From positions 930,001-994,000 of the forward strand of contig OZ345368.1 in the NCBI GenBank assembly GCA_977006965.1: DNA of 64,000 nt, in the 5' to 3' direction. This document shows positions 50,690 through 61,399 of the stretch, in pieces (position 1 is the stretch's first letter; each line of letters opens with the position of its first letter). A program made the position numbers and the translations under genes. Source of the stretch: Phymatolithon calcareum. Lineage: Eukaryota > Rhodophyta > Florideophyceae > Hapalidiales. The notes beneath the pieces are model-generated. The model had not been told where the DNA came from and made no database searches. It saw only the letters and a list, made by a program, of their open reading frames with translations.

Positions 50690-51226
50690 CCATGAATGTG
50701 TTTAGAAAGAGTGCAATACGAAATTGCAGCCTCACCATGTGGGGGAGGAAGAGAAACTAGAACTAGAAGAAAAGGAAGAGCAACCAGAGCCAGACCAACC
50801 ACAAGAACAATGCTAATGGGATGGCCCAGAAGCAACAATAGCTTCTGTGCTATCAATGTGGCTATCGTTTGGTCAAGTTCGTACCAGGTTGCGAGACTCA
50901 TATACAACGTCCTCGTCCTTGCTTCGTATTCTTTGACCCCAAGTCCATGCAATTTTTGAGACTTGCTCGCGGCATCCACACAAATTGCTTTCCGGGTCAC
51001 GTTCGAATTGTACAAAGTATTGTAGCTTTCACTTCTCCCGCTTCTTGTTTAGAATTGCAATAACCGTTTGTTTTTTGGTCTCGTCGGCGTCAACGACGAT
51101 AGGAAGCGGACCGGAATCGTTTGCAGGTCGATGTTATGGTTTGAGTTCTTGGTTGTGATCTTATTCAGAACACGATTATCATAAACAAGTTGCAGGTCAC
51201 CATCCTTTTTCTTAACGAATAGGACA
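50690..51226 (-). pseudogene. Chromovirus 1: end of RT stub and chromodomain
   Basis: Minus strand: FVLFVKKKDGDLQLVYDNRV (entry of RT), LNKITTKNS, then within ~40 codons VIAILNKKREK*KLQYFVQF ERDPESN and LVKEYEAR-like residues, a chromodomain recognisable by its IL-x-K, QYFVQF and KEYxAR pattern. A stop interrupts it. Chromodomains in chromoviruses sit at the integrase C-terminus and target heterochromatin. Here it follows RT directly. An extra ~180 bp (50700-50880) disrupts the tail. Confidence 0.75.
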
Positions 51227-52240
51227 AATCCAAAAATGTGCTTGGGTATCTCCGACGGCTGGGCGTGTTTACTAATGGTGTCCATCCCGCGAGGGCGATT
51301 AGGCTGTAAAAACCGCTTGTGCAGTCAAGATGGGAATATGCCCTTCACCTCTCACGTTGGCCCGCGAAGGTGGCCTCGGAAGTCAGGAAGGTTGAATCTA
51401 TATTTTTCGGGCAAATCCTTGGGAAACCAGGAAAAAGAAGCTTGGACAGGTGCAGGGCCATGTGCCGAATACTCCAACCCAAGGTAAGAAGAGACGTCCT
51501 TGCAAGACGATTTGTGCAGAGATTGATAAGAAGACGCGATGCGCTGATATCTCGTCCAACAACAGAGATCGCGAACAAGGAACGTCAAGAAGCGGAGAGA
51601 GATATTGTCCATGCGAAAGTGAATGGTTTCCTGCGCGAAGCAGCAAACGAAACGATAGCTACGACGCACATCAAGAAATACCAAAGAAACGAGATACTGG
51701 AGGCCCCAGAGGATGCGGAAAAGTCGAAAAAACGACCTATACCGCACGCGAAAGTTTCGTTACCGCCGCACCTTCTCTTCAACTCAAGGAGACATAGAAC
51801 ACTTGCCATCAAGTGGTCATTTGGAATGTTCCCTCCAATGAGAACCTCTACCCTTATCGAACTCACCGGCCAATGTGGAAAAGATGCCATCGAAGACGTG
51901 ATAAATGGCCTTGCAAAGGACAGACTCTCCAAAGAAGACAGCGCCTGGACTAAGCGAGAACTCGACGAGCTCCTAACCATGTTTCAGGCTGTGGACAAGT
52001 AAGGACTACCCGCAAATTGAAATTACAGCGTGCCACAGGACAGGGGAGTAACTTTCCCCCTCGAGGTCCCGAAGGAGACCAGAGGTGGGTTTTTGTAGTC
52101 CACTGAGTCGTGTCACACCAACAAGAAAAGAAAACCCCTTCAGGACAGAATCTAGCCAAAACCCCTTGGCCTTAGGAAAGTTGCCCCGAGCGTCAGCAGA
52201 TGCGTTGGTAACTTTTAAATAAAAATCTACCTTTCTTCTT
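51227..52240 (+). mobile_element. LINE-B copy 3, 5'-truncated
   Basis: A 16-bp duplication (CTTAACGAATAGGACA) at 51211-51226 and 52241-52256 interrupts the RT frame of chromovirus 1. The insert starts in the ORF2 thumb (LGYLRRLGVFTNGVHPARAI), has one stop near 51303, then runs open to 52002 (QSRWEYALHLSRWPAKVASE ... RTLAIKWSFGMFPP ... ELDELLTMFQAVDK). The 3' UTR matches copies 1 and 2. Confidence 0.95.
51319..52002 (+). pseudogene. LINE-B ORF2 C-terminal fragment
   Basis: 227 codons, with no genuine start. It covers the post-RT region of a non-LTR ORF2 without RNase H: a Trp-Glu-Tyr-Ala-Leu-His signature shared by all families here, then a basic helical region (VRRDVLARRFVQRLIRRRDA) and the family-specific end KWSFGMFPPMRTSTLIELTG. 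It is the best source for the LINE-B C-terminus. Confidence 0.8.
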
Positions 52241-52509
52241 CTTAACGAATAGGACAGGCGCATCATACGGTGATGATGATAGTCGCAGAAGTCCTTCGTT
52301 CAACAGTACTTGGAGCTGCTTTTGGAGCTCTTTGATTTGTCTGCTGAAAAGCATATGACCGGGCGCTTCGGAGGTGGCTCATCGTACTTGAGAATAATTT
52401 CAAAATCGACTTGGGCCTGGGTGGAAGATCGTTGAGTAGCTCGTTGACAAACATATCCTCAAACTCTTGTACTAGGTCCTTGAAATGAGGCGTGACATTA
52501 ATATCGCCG

Positions 52510-52970
52510 ACTCAAACGGATTCTTAGGAACAAAATCCTATACCAGGATCTCCGATTACGTATCCTGCGCTCCTCTGTCCTATCAACTCTCCCTTACGGT
52601 TGAGAATCATGGAAGCTAACTGAAAATGTTTGGAAAAAACTCAGATCCACAGGCGCCAAGATGTTGTCCAGAATATCGGGAAGACCAATTGCCGACGAGT
52701 CTAGGGACCCCACTATCGACGTGGTATTGTGCGCCAGAGGCATACGATGGAGTTGGCTCGGACACATCCGTCGGATGGACGAAAGTCGCTTGGTTCGTCA
52801 TGTGCTACTTCACTGCGTCCGACCAATCCCAGAGTCAATTTTTGGCGACGTTCCGGACCTCGGCATGCAAGCAGCAGTCAAACTCGCAACAAATAGATTA
52901 GAATGGAAGAAGCTTAGGCCCTCAAAGTGTTGCTAGCCCCACAAGGGGAATACACAAAATGAATGAATTA
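52510..52970 (+). mobile_element. LINE-F copy, 5'-truncated
   Basis: A 13-bp duplication (ATTAATATCGCCG) at 52497-52509 and 52971-52983 flanks it. The frame 52661-52936 encodes IRWSWLGHIRRMDESRLVRHVLLHC and later MQAAVKLATNRLEWKKLRPS. This is the WLGHxxRM...R signature at the C-terminus of another LINE lineage. The 3' end is AAAATGAATGAATT. It is distinct from LINE-A to -E. Confidence 0.85.
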
Positions 52971-52983
52971 ATTAATATCGCCG

Positions 52984-54410
52984 GTTTCCATGATTCAGAA
53001 CTTCGGCTATGTTCGTGCAACAAAAGTTCCTAATCTTCCTTTCGTAACAATTTCGACATTCGCTTATTGAGACTTTTTTCACAGACACACTTGATCAAGT
53101 TCCAGAATTCTTGTATCTACGAAGCTTATTAATCCATCGGGCTCTGACAAGACATTTCATGTTCATAACTTCAGACTTCCAGTCGATGTTTGGATTGTGC
53201 TTCTTCAGTCATTTCCTTCCAAGAATGACGTAAGGTTCTCCAGGATCGGAGTACATTTTGATGACATAATCTTGTTCCTCGCTGTTCAAGCAGCTTACTT
53301 CGAGAAGTCCGATTGTCATCCCGATGATTCGTGCTTTAAAAGCATCGCTAAGCTCTTGCAGTTTCGAAGTCAAATAATAACACCCTCGAGAAGACAAGAA
53401 ACAGCGTACCAGGAGCGCACGGGAAGAATTGGCCAGTGCAGGCGTCGCGCCATTCCCCGTCCCCGTTTTGGGTAACCAGCGGTCATAGCGGATCACCACA
53501 TCTAACTCATATGCCACGACATTTTTGAACAGCACGTGGAAATTCGTGAGGTTCTACAACGTTGACCGCGTGAAAGGCAATAAACTCTTCTCTTGTTCTG
53601 AACTGTTAATTGCCGTTTTTGAGTGCCTTCATACAACAGCTCACCGTCACTAGAAGCAGATAGTGAAGACAGCGCGAGTGTGTGTCTTATGCTTGAAAGT
53701 TCTGCCACGCTGCTGCGCGGCGTTACTCTTTTCGGTTGTCGGAACCCTTGGGCTTCCTCTTCACATAGTCCTCGCTTGAAGAATGAGATGGATCGCGCCA
53801 GCCTTGAAGGCCACATTTGCAGCATCAATCGGCTGCGCCGTAGATTTTTCCTTCGCCTTTTTGGCTGGCCCCAGCAGTGTTGTGATCCTTGCTTGATAGG
53901 GCGCTGTCCGCGAATGTGGCGTTGCGGGTACTCTTCTTTGGCGGGATTGGACACTTAGTTTGTTTGCACCAATGTATAGCGCGGGTGAATATTAGTGCAT
54001 GGTTATACGCCTGCTCAATACTTGCCGGCTGATCCGGAAATTTCTTCGTGAACTCTTCTTTTGTATTAAGCAGAAAGAGTCATGGAAAAGTAAATACAGG
54101 CTTCAGACAAAGGTGTGGTGAAAATTTCGGTGAGCTCTTGAAAAGGCTCGATGTCTTTCTCAATCGAAGTCTTGAGTTCCAAGTTCATCAGACGCACTTT
54201 GGCTCGAACGCGTTCGTCATGCGGCACAAATTCAGCGATCATTGCAGCTTGTAGGGCGTCAACAGAGACGGGTTCTCGTTGGTTTTGTTCCAGGCACATA
54301 ATCCACGCCGCTGTTCTGTCTTGCATGTGAAATTCCGCCAATTCAAGAAACTTGTTTTCCGAAACCTTGGCAAGCGCTCCAGTTTTTCGGACATTGTACA
54401 TAAATCCGCG
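52984..54410 (-). pseudogene. Chromovirus 1: protease and gag C-terminal half
   Basis: On the minus strand from 54410: gag (FMYNVRKTGALAKVSENKFL, LAEFHMQDRTAAWIMCLEQN, IAEFVPHDERVRAKVRLMNL), then a Cys motif (CCKCGLQGW, ~53800-53825), then protease and the linker (EVSCLNSEEQDYVIKMYSDP, PYVILGRKWLKKHNP). The protease DSGAS stretch is disturbed by extra DNA around 53370-53600. Gag packages RNA and the protease processes it; this copy is non-functional. Confidence 0.8.
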
Positions 54411-56164
54411 CAGTCGAAATGTTGCACGCGGACAAAGAAGCGGGACTCGAAATAATGCTAGCATTATGGGAAACATGCGGGAGACTCAAATGTCTTCCTC
54501 GGGCATGGCGCCAAGCAACTCTGATTCCCTTCTACAAGAAAGGCCCAGCTCATTTAGCAGCAAACTACAGGCCCATATCTCTTTAAATTCAGCCAGGAAA
54601 ATCATCGACTCAGCTCTAGATGCATACATACGCGAGAACTATCGCTTCAATAAGGTTCAGCTGGGTTTTCGAAAAGACAGAAGCACATAACTCGCTATAC
54701 TCCGGGCAAAAAGTTCAATGAAAAAGGGCCATCCGTTCATGGCAGTTCTTGACCTATCCGCGGCATACGATAGTGTGCCCAGGAATATCCTCATGAAGAG
54801 GATGACGGAGAAACTTCCTGAAGAGATAGCAAGGTTGCGTACCTGCTAAAGCCATCGTGGGTCACATCAGCTGGAGACGAGACAGAAACGTGGTGTATCA
54901 TAGACCGAGGAGTACCTCAAGGTTCCCCGCTTAGTCCATGCCTATACAATATATTCATGGACACATTCGCAGAAGCCGTCTCCAAGACAGACAGGAACGT
55001 TTCAGAAAGCCCTGTGCAATTGTTCGCAGATGATGTTCAGCTTCAAGCGAAAACAGGACGAGGAATCCAGAAACTTCTTGATATAGCGACCAGTTGGGCA
55101 AGCGAAAATGGCATGAAATGGAACACAAAACCAGGAAAAAGCGAAGTTCTTAAGTACAAAGGACTTCAGAAGCACACGTTTTACTTGGCGGGACGAGAAC
55201 TATATCAAGCCTGGAGACTCTCGTATCTTGGGGTAAGCATGAATAACAAGGGTGTTACGGATGACACGGCCATAGCAAGAGTTCGAAATGCTGCAGGATG
55301 CATACATAAGCTTCGGGAGCTTGGAGTGAATGTTCGAGGATTCAAACCGGAGACATGCATCAGGATCTTTAAGTCGCTAATTATCCCGAAATGGGAGTAT
55401 GCGTTACACGTTACTCCAATGACAAATCGATTGCTCTCGGCAATCGAGTCGGCAGAGGGTTTGTTCTACAAGAATGTTTTCGGAAAGTATGCCGAACACC
55501 GCCGGGACCGAATGCGAGTTCTGTGCGGACTGGGACCACCAAAGATGAGGAGACGTCATCAAGCAGAAAGGTTTGCATTAAGCCTGGTAAGGCACAAAAA
55601 GCGCCTTGAAGAAACAGAAGAGTACGTTGGAAGAGATGAGGACGTAAAGGAAGCAATGAAGGATATTGAATATCTCAAGATGTATGAAGACTTGCGACAA
55701 GCCCTTCAGAAAGCCCAGGAGGGATCTGTCACTAAGAAGAGGAGGAGAGAAGAAACAATTAAGGTATGGGAAAAGGAAGAAGAAGGCAAATCAATGAAGA
55801 TTCCTATTGAAGGTAAGCTACCAGGGATCCTTTACATAGGAGAAAGAACAACACGTTTAAGGTGCCTAAGGTTGGCATTCAACCGAGCACCCCTTTGGAG
55901 GAAATCAGTCTTGGGTGCTTACTGTGGGATTACCGCGGTGGTCGAACTAGTCGACTTACAACGTACTCTAGCGTCATCGAAGATGAGTACAGAAATTGAG
56001 TTTGAGTGCAAGAGACTCACAGGAGCTCTTGTTGGGAGAGAATTACGAATTAAGAACGTTTTGAGCAGCCAGATGACTAGAGCGTAGAGATTATGCAAGA
56101 GCTGCCCCGTTACTCCTAGGTGAGGCTTTGGGAGCTCTCAAAAATAAAATCATCAAATATCCCC
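54411..56164 (+). mobile_element. LINE-A copy 3, starts in RT
   Basis: An 11-bp duplication (ATAAATCCGCG) at 54400-54410 and 56165-56175 interrupts the chromovirus gag frame. It is the only copy here that keeps most of the RT domain. Nearly identical over its last ~1 kb to copy 1 at 1045-2055. Confidence 0.95.
54423..56087 (+). pseudogene. LINE-A ORF2, RT to C-terminus
   Basis: RT fingers: LWETCGRLKCLPRAWRQATL, IPFYKKGPAHLAANYRPISL, then VQLGFRKDRST followed by a stop. The palm has MAVLDLSAAYDSVPRNIL. After a frame change near 54845 and 54900, a 376-codon frame from 54957 contains VQLFADDVQLQAKTG (the catalytic DD), NGMKWNTKPGKSEVL, YLGVSMNNKGV, the thumb and the complete C-terminus to LSSQMTRA. 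Two or more frame breaks make it inactive, but it shows the family's RT type (no RNase H). Confidence 0.85.
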
Positions 56165-56533
56165 ATAAATCCGCGTACCTTTGTTGTGATCCGGCCGTCG
56201 GTCTTTCCCGAAAATACAGGAATGGGCGGGGTTTTGAGAGAACGAAAAAGGCTGTCATGCGTGGGAATGCTCGGAGGCTGGACCTTCCCGTTGTTAGAAA
56301 TACCGTTGAAGGCGCTGTACACGCTTCGACTTTGGCTTGAAGAGTCTCGATGACAGCGTTTTGGGTGGAGACTTTTGTCTGAATCTCGCTCACCTTATCC
56401 ATGAGGGCTCTGAATGCAGTTGCGGCCGGAGCGCTGGATTGTGAGCCGTCAGGGTTATCGCTGCTCCGAAGAGTCGGAAGCCTGTTGAGTTGCAAGATGC
56501 GGGACCTTGCTCGGAAATGCCGGTGCTACCAAT
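56165..56533 (-). pseudogene. Chromovirus 1: gag N-terminal half and primer-binding site
   Basis: Minus strand: an Ala/Gln-rich coiled stretch (MDKVSEIQTKVSTQNAVIET) and then, in another frame, IPVFSGKTDGRITTKVRGFM, which joins across the LINE insertion to YNVRKTGALAKVSE. The PxFSGKTDG phrase is typical at the start of Ty3/gypsy gag. The primer-site candidate is at ~56516-56531. Confidence 0.75.
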
Positions 56534-56820
56534 TGTAACCAGAGGATGGTGCTTTTCTCGAAAGAGTTGTTATCTTTAGTTCATGGGTACTTCATGCTGA
56601 GCTTGTTGCTTAGTTCACTCTGCTGGAGAAGGCTATCTTGGTTAAGTAGTCTAATTGCAGAGAGTGTACCCGCAGTAGTACACTGTCTGTGAAATAATTA
56701 GACTGGTGTCGGGCCATTTTCAGTATTGGTTCACTTGATGAACAGCAAGTGAACGTACAGTGAACGATTAGTTATCGGACTGACACACAGTGAGCAGCAT
56801 ATGAACGTTACTTTGCTAAA
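56534..56820 (-). repeat. 5' LTR of chromovirus 1
   Basis: It starts TGTAACCAGAGG and ends near CTTTGCTAAA, a decayed TTTGTTACA. It is colinear with 50207-50511. A short stretch without features follows to ~57035. Confidence 0.8.
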
Positions 56821-57039
56821 AGTAAATAATTTTAATACGGATGCACCAGGGCGTCTGTTGACACTGGGGTGAGCTTTTCCATGAAGTAAGATTTTCTGCT
56901 TAATAATTCAGCGAACTTATCGGCCTCGAACAGGATGTAAACGATGGTCGCCACTAGAAAGAATCAACATTGCAGTACTGTGTGTGAACGTTCATTCTCT
57001 TCACACCGACCTAGCTCTTCTGTACGGTTTAATATCATT

Positions 57040-58050
57040 CCAATATGACGCTTTCTGCTGCTCGAAATAATACTGTTTTGACCAGCTGTCGATCTATGTT
57101 TGCCTGCCTAGCAGCACTGCTGCTCGGTCCAAATTTTTGTTCATTTCGTATAGCCGTTGCGCTTTGCCCTTCACTAACCGATTGCACCTCAACGTAAAAA
57201 TTTCGGTGTAATTGTCCAATGCTAAAATTTAGGGCATTGAAGTCGCCACTGCCAGACATTGGCAATCCAGCCATGAAACAACTCCAACATTCTAGCGCCC
57301 CCCCTGCGGTATCTGGAGACACCATCAATTTGAGCCCCTATAAAACCCGAGGTTGGCATTCCCGAACCCTCTATCGAAGCACAACATCTGAACAAGCCTG
57401 GCAGTCCTCCCACCCCGACACGTACCGCCGAACACTGAAAGGGTCTGAGACTCTTTCCTGTTACTCATTGAGCAGCCACCGCCTACGCCCGGCCCCTCGG
57501 GAACTGGGATGCGTTCCTGGGGTCGTGTTGCCAAGCGACACTGGTCGTCCATGTAACACAATTGAGATCTAATACGCCGATCGGTAGTTCTCTAAACAAC
57601 GTTGCTGGTCCAAGCTCTGCCGCCAAGACCAAAAGCCCACTCCCCAGAAACGGTAACCGACCAGTCGGTGTCGGAACCAGCTTTCGCTTCTTTCCCGTCT
57701 TCCCATTACCGTATGCCCACACTGCACAACGGCCCGAATGTTTCCCATTAACCAACGAAAGATGGGCGAAACAATGGTGCACGGGCGCAAGCGGGGCCAT
57801 ACAGAAGTCATCCCATCTTCACATTGACCCCTAACGGCGACGCCATGATGCACCAACGCGTCAACGTTTCGCATCGACTGAGCTCCTCTCAGATTTCTGG
57901 CACCTCGGCGAGGACACGGCGAATATTCCTCACCCAACACTTCCGGCATGGGTAGACGCAATTCTCAAGAAACCCTGAGATCGAGTATTGAGCGCACCGA
58001 CAATCACCGAGGTTGGCCCTCTCAAAGCCAAGGTCGTCCGACAGGGGGAC
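57040..58050 (+). pseudogene. HTH-family copy, plus-strand arm, HTH deleted
   Basis: The promoter (GCCACTGCCAGACATTGGCA, TATAAAA at 57339-57345) is a reverse-complement match of the 38.6-38.86 kb promoter. The HTH exon is missing: at ~57480 the sequence jumps to the middle region (GTCCATGTAACACAATTGAG, GCTGGTCCAAGCTCTGCCGCC) and then a C-terminal piece (~57940-58010). Together with 58.1-59.22 kb on the other strand it forms an imperfect inverted repeat. Confidence 0.7.
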
Positions 58051-58276
58051 TCCGAAGAGGTGTTTCTCGAGATCATGCTGTCAGAGTAGGATAACAGAAC
58101 CGCGCTTAGAATGGCGATCATTGCGCGGCGGCTCAGTAAGTGACCTCTTTCTGAACCTGAGAGTCGAACTATGCTTTGCGGAAGCACCTTCTCTTTCCTG
58201 TTCTCCTTTTGCGGTGCCAGCGACCTGAACAACGCTCGGTCGATGCGAAACGTTGGCGCGCTGGCGCGTTTTGGAG

Positions 58277-58876
58277 TCAACTTGAATATGGGATGACTTC
58301 TGGATGGCCCCGATTGCGCGAGTGCATCTGCCATGGGTTCATGGGAAACATGCGGACCGTGTGCAGTGTGGGGGAAGAAGCAAAGAGACGAGAGCTGGTT
58401 CGGATACCAAGTGGTCGGTTACCATTTCTGGGCAGCGGGCTGTTGGTCTTGGTGGCAGAGCTTGGACCAGCAACGCTGTTCCGAGAACTACCGATCGGCC
58501 TAGCAGATCTCAGTTCCGTTACATGGACGGGCCTGTGTCGCTGATTGGTACGCGGCATGCGTTTCGCGTTCCCGGGAATTTCGGAAACATTCTTTCGAGG
58601 CGAGCGTCCGCGACCCGGACGAGGGCGTTGATACCGGTTCTGATCTTGAGCTTCTTCCTTGTATCCGGTTAACTCGATCAATCTGCTCTTGCTTCTCAGC
58701 CATCTGTAAAAAGATCTTTTTGATACATTGTATATTTCGCATGCTTGATCCATATCCATTTCTCCGTTCTGAACGCTTAGAACACATTGGAGACGACGCA
58801 TAAGCGAAGATTCGTTGACATTGGGTGGGCGGCCGGGCCTACCGCGCCTGGTGACAGGACCCCCGGTATTTGGCAT
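58277..58876 (-). pseudogene. HTH-family copy, minus-strand arm, C-terminus lost
   Basis: The ATG is at 58876, with a TATAAAA box at 58999-59005. The first ~105 codons are almost identical to the intact gene at 37377-38501 (AT-hook with a two-residue insertion, VT, and the HTH), then diverge into a different middle (GPSSATKTNSPLPRNGNRPL) and stop at 58277. The beta-grasp domain is absent. A truncated HTH/AT-hook protein of ~199 residues could still be expressed, because promoter and frame are intact, so 'pseudogene' is a cautious label. Confidence 0.6.
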
Positions 58877-59765
58877 GAAGAGCACGAAAGAGTCTCAGAC
58901 CGGTTCCGTGTTCGGCGGTATGTGTCGGGGTGGGGAGCGTTGCGATGCTTGCTAAGATGGCTTGCTTCGAAAAAGGCTTCGGGAATGCCAACATCGGGTT
59001 TTATAGGGGCTCGAAACGATGGTGCCTCCAGATATCGCAGGGTTGGCGCTGGAATGTTTGAGTTGTGTCGTGGCTGGATTGTCAATGTTTGCCAGTGGCG
59101 ACTTCAATGCCCTGAATTTTAGCATTGGGCACTTACGCCGAAATTTTTACTTTGAGGTGCAATCGGTTGGTGAAGAGCAAAGCGCAATGGTTAGATTAGG
59201 CAAAGCAGCAGTGCGGCGAGGCAGGCAAATATAGATCTACTACACGAATTAAATGATTCCGTAAATGTGTTTGACGCAGAAGCACTTCTGTTTGCAGTTG
59301 GCTCGTGGATGGCGACCAGTATTGGCAGATGTTAATGTAACGAGCGTTCTTGGGAACGATGGTGTTATGCTCAAAAGTGTTGCTGTGTTCTTTAGTTGAT
59401 GGCTACTTCATGCAGAAGGTGCTGCTTAGTTCCCTCTGCTGGAGAAGGCTATCTTGCTGGAGCAGTCAAAGTACAGAAAATGTGCCCGTAGTGGTGGACT
59501 GCTGGTGAAATAATTAGACTGCAGTAGTGTCGGTCACTGTCAGTATGCGTTCACTTTATGAACAGCAAGTGAGCATACAGTTAATGGTTAGTTATCGGAC
59601 TAATACGGAGTGAACGGATTGTGAGCGTTACCTTGTTACAATTTACATCATAGACGAGAATTCCTGCCACAGACGATGTGTGAGGACCTTAAATTGGGCG
59701 ATAGACTTCCGAAGTGTATCGTGACTCTCATGTCAAAAGTACTATCATGGAACAATGTGCAATCT
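58479..59765. repeat. Segmental repeat shared with 38123-39405
   Basis: See the entry at 38123. It has the same order and orientation, with small indels (e.g. a deletion near 59325). Confidence 0.85.
59336..59640. mobile_element. LTR of a Ty3/gypsy element (305 bp)
   Basis: It runs from TGTAACGAGCG to TTGTTACA and is nearly identical to 38973-39276, as part of the segmental repeat. Confidence 0.8.
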
Positions 59766-59919
59766 TAATGTTCTCCGCCCACCAAATGAAACAGTTTATA
59801 TCTGGTTTGAGACGAAATAGGGGGAGCACGAAAAGTAATTTTGCGTTTTTGTAAAAAGGTCTCTAGCTATCCAATTAGGGCAACAGGTCACCTCGCCGAC
59901 GAAGCCTATGAACTTGAGC

Positions 59920-60836
59920 AGAGGGGATTGAGTCAATTGACTTCCGTACGACCTAAACTACGAATAGGATCAAAACTTGAGCAAGATGGCATTGTCAAAA
60001 CGTTTCAAAAATTAATTGAAATTAACGAAGGAAACACGCGGGCAGGGCAGAGATCAGTACCTTCACAGAACTTTTGTTGTATCTATGTCTAGGCCCCCTT
60101 CCTCGACGGCATCGAACGCTCGATGTTCATAGATAAACTTGGTGACACGAACATTAATCAATCACAGTCCCCGTGCAAGTGCGCAATGCCGGTTTCTTTG
60201 TCGTCCTTGCCGCTCAGCTATCTTCGAGGGCAATTGAATTATGATACAGGCAGCACGCGGAAAGTGTTAGCGACAGTCACTGTAGCCGATGGAAGGGAGT
60301 ACCAGTTCTTTGAGGGTCTCTGTGTCCAGCTGCGCGTCCTGAATCGCTAGACGGGGTCAGACCGGTCAGTGTGACATGCATTCAAAAATATTCAAAATTT
60401 TCAATCCGCTTCCGCGTTTACTGGCTAATTTCTCAAAATCAGTCCGATCCGCATCCGTGAATGGATGGATGAAGCCCGACCCGTCCATTACTGTGCCACG
60501 TATTTGGTGACTATTTCGGATCAGCCTCCGCTTCCAAAAATTCAAATCTTAAAAATTAGTTATTTTTTCATTATTCTCGATCAGATTAAAAATAAGTTCC
60601 GCGCACGAATGAATTAACTATATAGCAGTTCCATTCCGCTCCATTCCGTTAAAAAAAGAAAAAAAATTAATCCAATCCGAATCCGTTTTCCAAAATATCG
60701 TGAATAATCCGTCCTGTTTTCCAAAAATTCTCAGTAAAACTACGGATTGATCCGTCCGGTCCGACTACTAATCGCTACGCTACCGACATTTCGGATACCC
60801 ACCCCCAAACTGTCGATCTTACCCTTCCTGAGATCG
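59920..60836 (+). repeat. Retroelement fragment, copy 2, interrupted by a MITE
   Basis: This is colinear with 35440-35935 once 60350-60769 and one duplication are removed. It reads TVTVADGREYQFFEGLCVQL near 60280-60340, then after the insert YATDISDTHPQTVDLTLPEI. That is probably the end of a gypsy protease/linker from a second family, in plus orientation. Confidence 0.5.
60350..60769. mobile_element. hAT-type MITE, 420 bp
   Basis: It is flanked by the 8-bp duplication AATCGCTA (60342-60349 and 60770-60777), and the empty site is visible at 35860-35870 (CATCGCTACGCTA). The ends are degenerate inverted repeats (GGGGTCAGACCGGTC versus the complement of CCGTCCGGTCCGAC). The interior is rich in TCCG and AAAATTC. 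There is no ORF. The 8-bp duplication fits hAT. Confidence 0.8.
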
Positions 60837-60947
60837 ATGAGATGCTGGAGAAGGCTATCATTAAGTAGTCAAACTGCAGAGAATGTGCCCGTTGTGCTGG
60901 ACTGTCGGTGAATTAATTAGACTAGTATCGGTCATTGTTAGTATGGC

Positions 60948-61244
60948 TTATCTTGATGAACAACAAATGTGAACGACATGTAAACGTACCTTAGTTACAC
61001 TCGTCCCGTTTTTGAAACCGGACGTCCTCGTCCTTGCCCCGTATTCTTTGACCAAGTCCATGCAATTTTCAGACTCGCTCGGGGCAGCCACACGGCCTTG
61101 GCTCTCCCGGTCACGTTTGAATTGTACAAAGTATTGTTGCTTTCGCTTCTCCCGCTTCTTGTTTAGAATTGCTATAACCTCTTGTTCCTTCGTCCCGTCA
61201 TTTCTCGAAAGACTTATTGTTAGGCAATAAACTCCAACTGTCAA
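60948..61244 (-). pseudogene. Chromovirus 2 chromodomain
   Basis: It reads KEQEVIAILNKKREKRKQQY, FVQFKRDRESQG and ENCMDLVKEYGARTRT: a chromodomain of ~55 residues with the expected hydrophobic and aromatic positions (Val, Ile-Leu, Tyr-Phe-Val, Leu-Val-x-Glu-Tyr). The aromatic cage Trp (WxP) is replaced (RVAAP) in this copy, while chromovirus 1 keeps bases encoding VWMPRASL in another frame. The frame runs past the LTR start. Confidence 0.75.
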
Positions 61245-61399
61245 AGAACAAGGAGCTCAGCTCTGATTCGGAATCAGGAAGCATCCAGAATGTGCAATTA
61301 AACTATACGAGGCTATGTTGGAATGCAATTAGAATCGTTCGCCGGTTTGTGGTATGGTTTGAGTTTTTTATTGGGATCTTATACCGAGCATGATTTTCT

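Larger units (their letters stand above)
50207..56820 (-). mobile_element. Chromovirus 1 (Ty3/gypsy) with both LTRs and three LINE insertions
   Basis: The 3' LTR (50207-50511) is preceded, on the minus strand, by a purine tract AAGAACGGGGCGAG. The 5' LTR (56534-56820) is followed after two bases by a primer-site candidate TGGTAGCACCGGC. On the minus strand the order is gag, Cys motif, protease, start of RT, then directly a chromodomain. RNase H and the integrase core are missing. LINE insertions at 51227-52240, 52510-52970 and 54411-56164 each have TSDs. Net element length is ~3.4 kb. All frames are broken. Confidence 0.9.

Noticed and set aside
51049-51285. Minus-strand peptide joining HIFGF to FVLFVKKKDG
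   Set aside because: The first part is antisense LINE-B sequence; the true RT frame continues at 52257 across the insertion, as the TSD shows.
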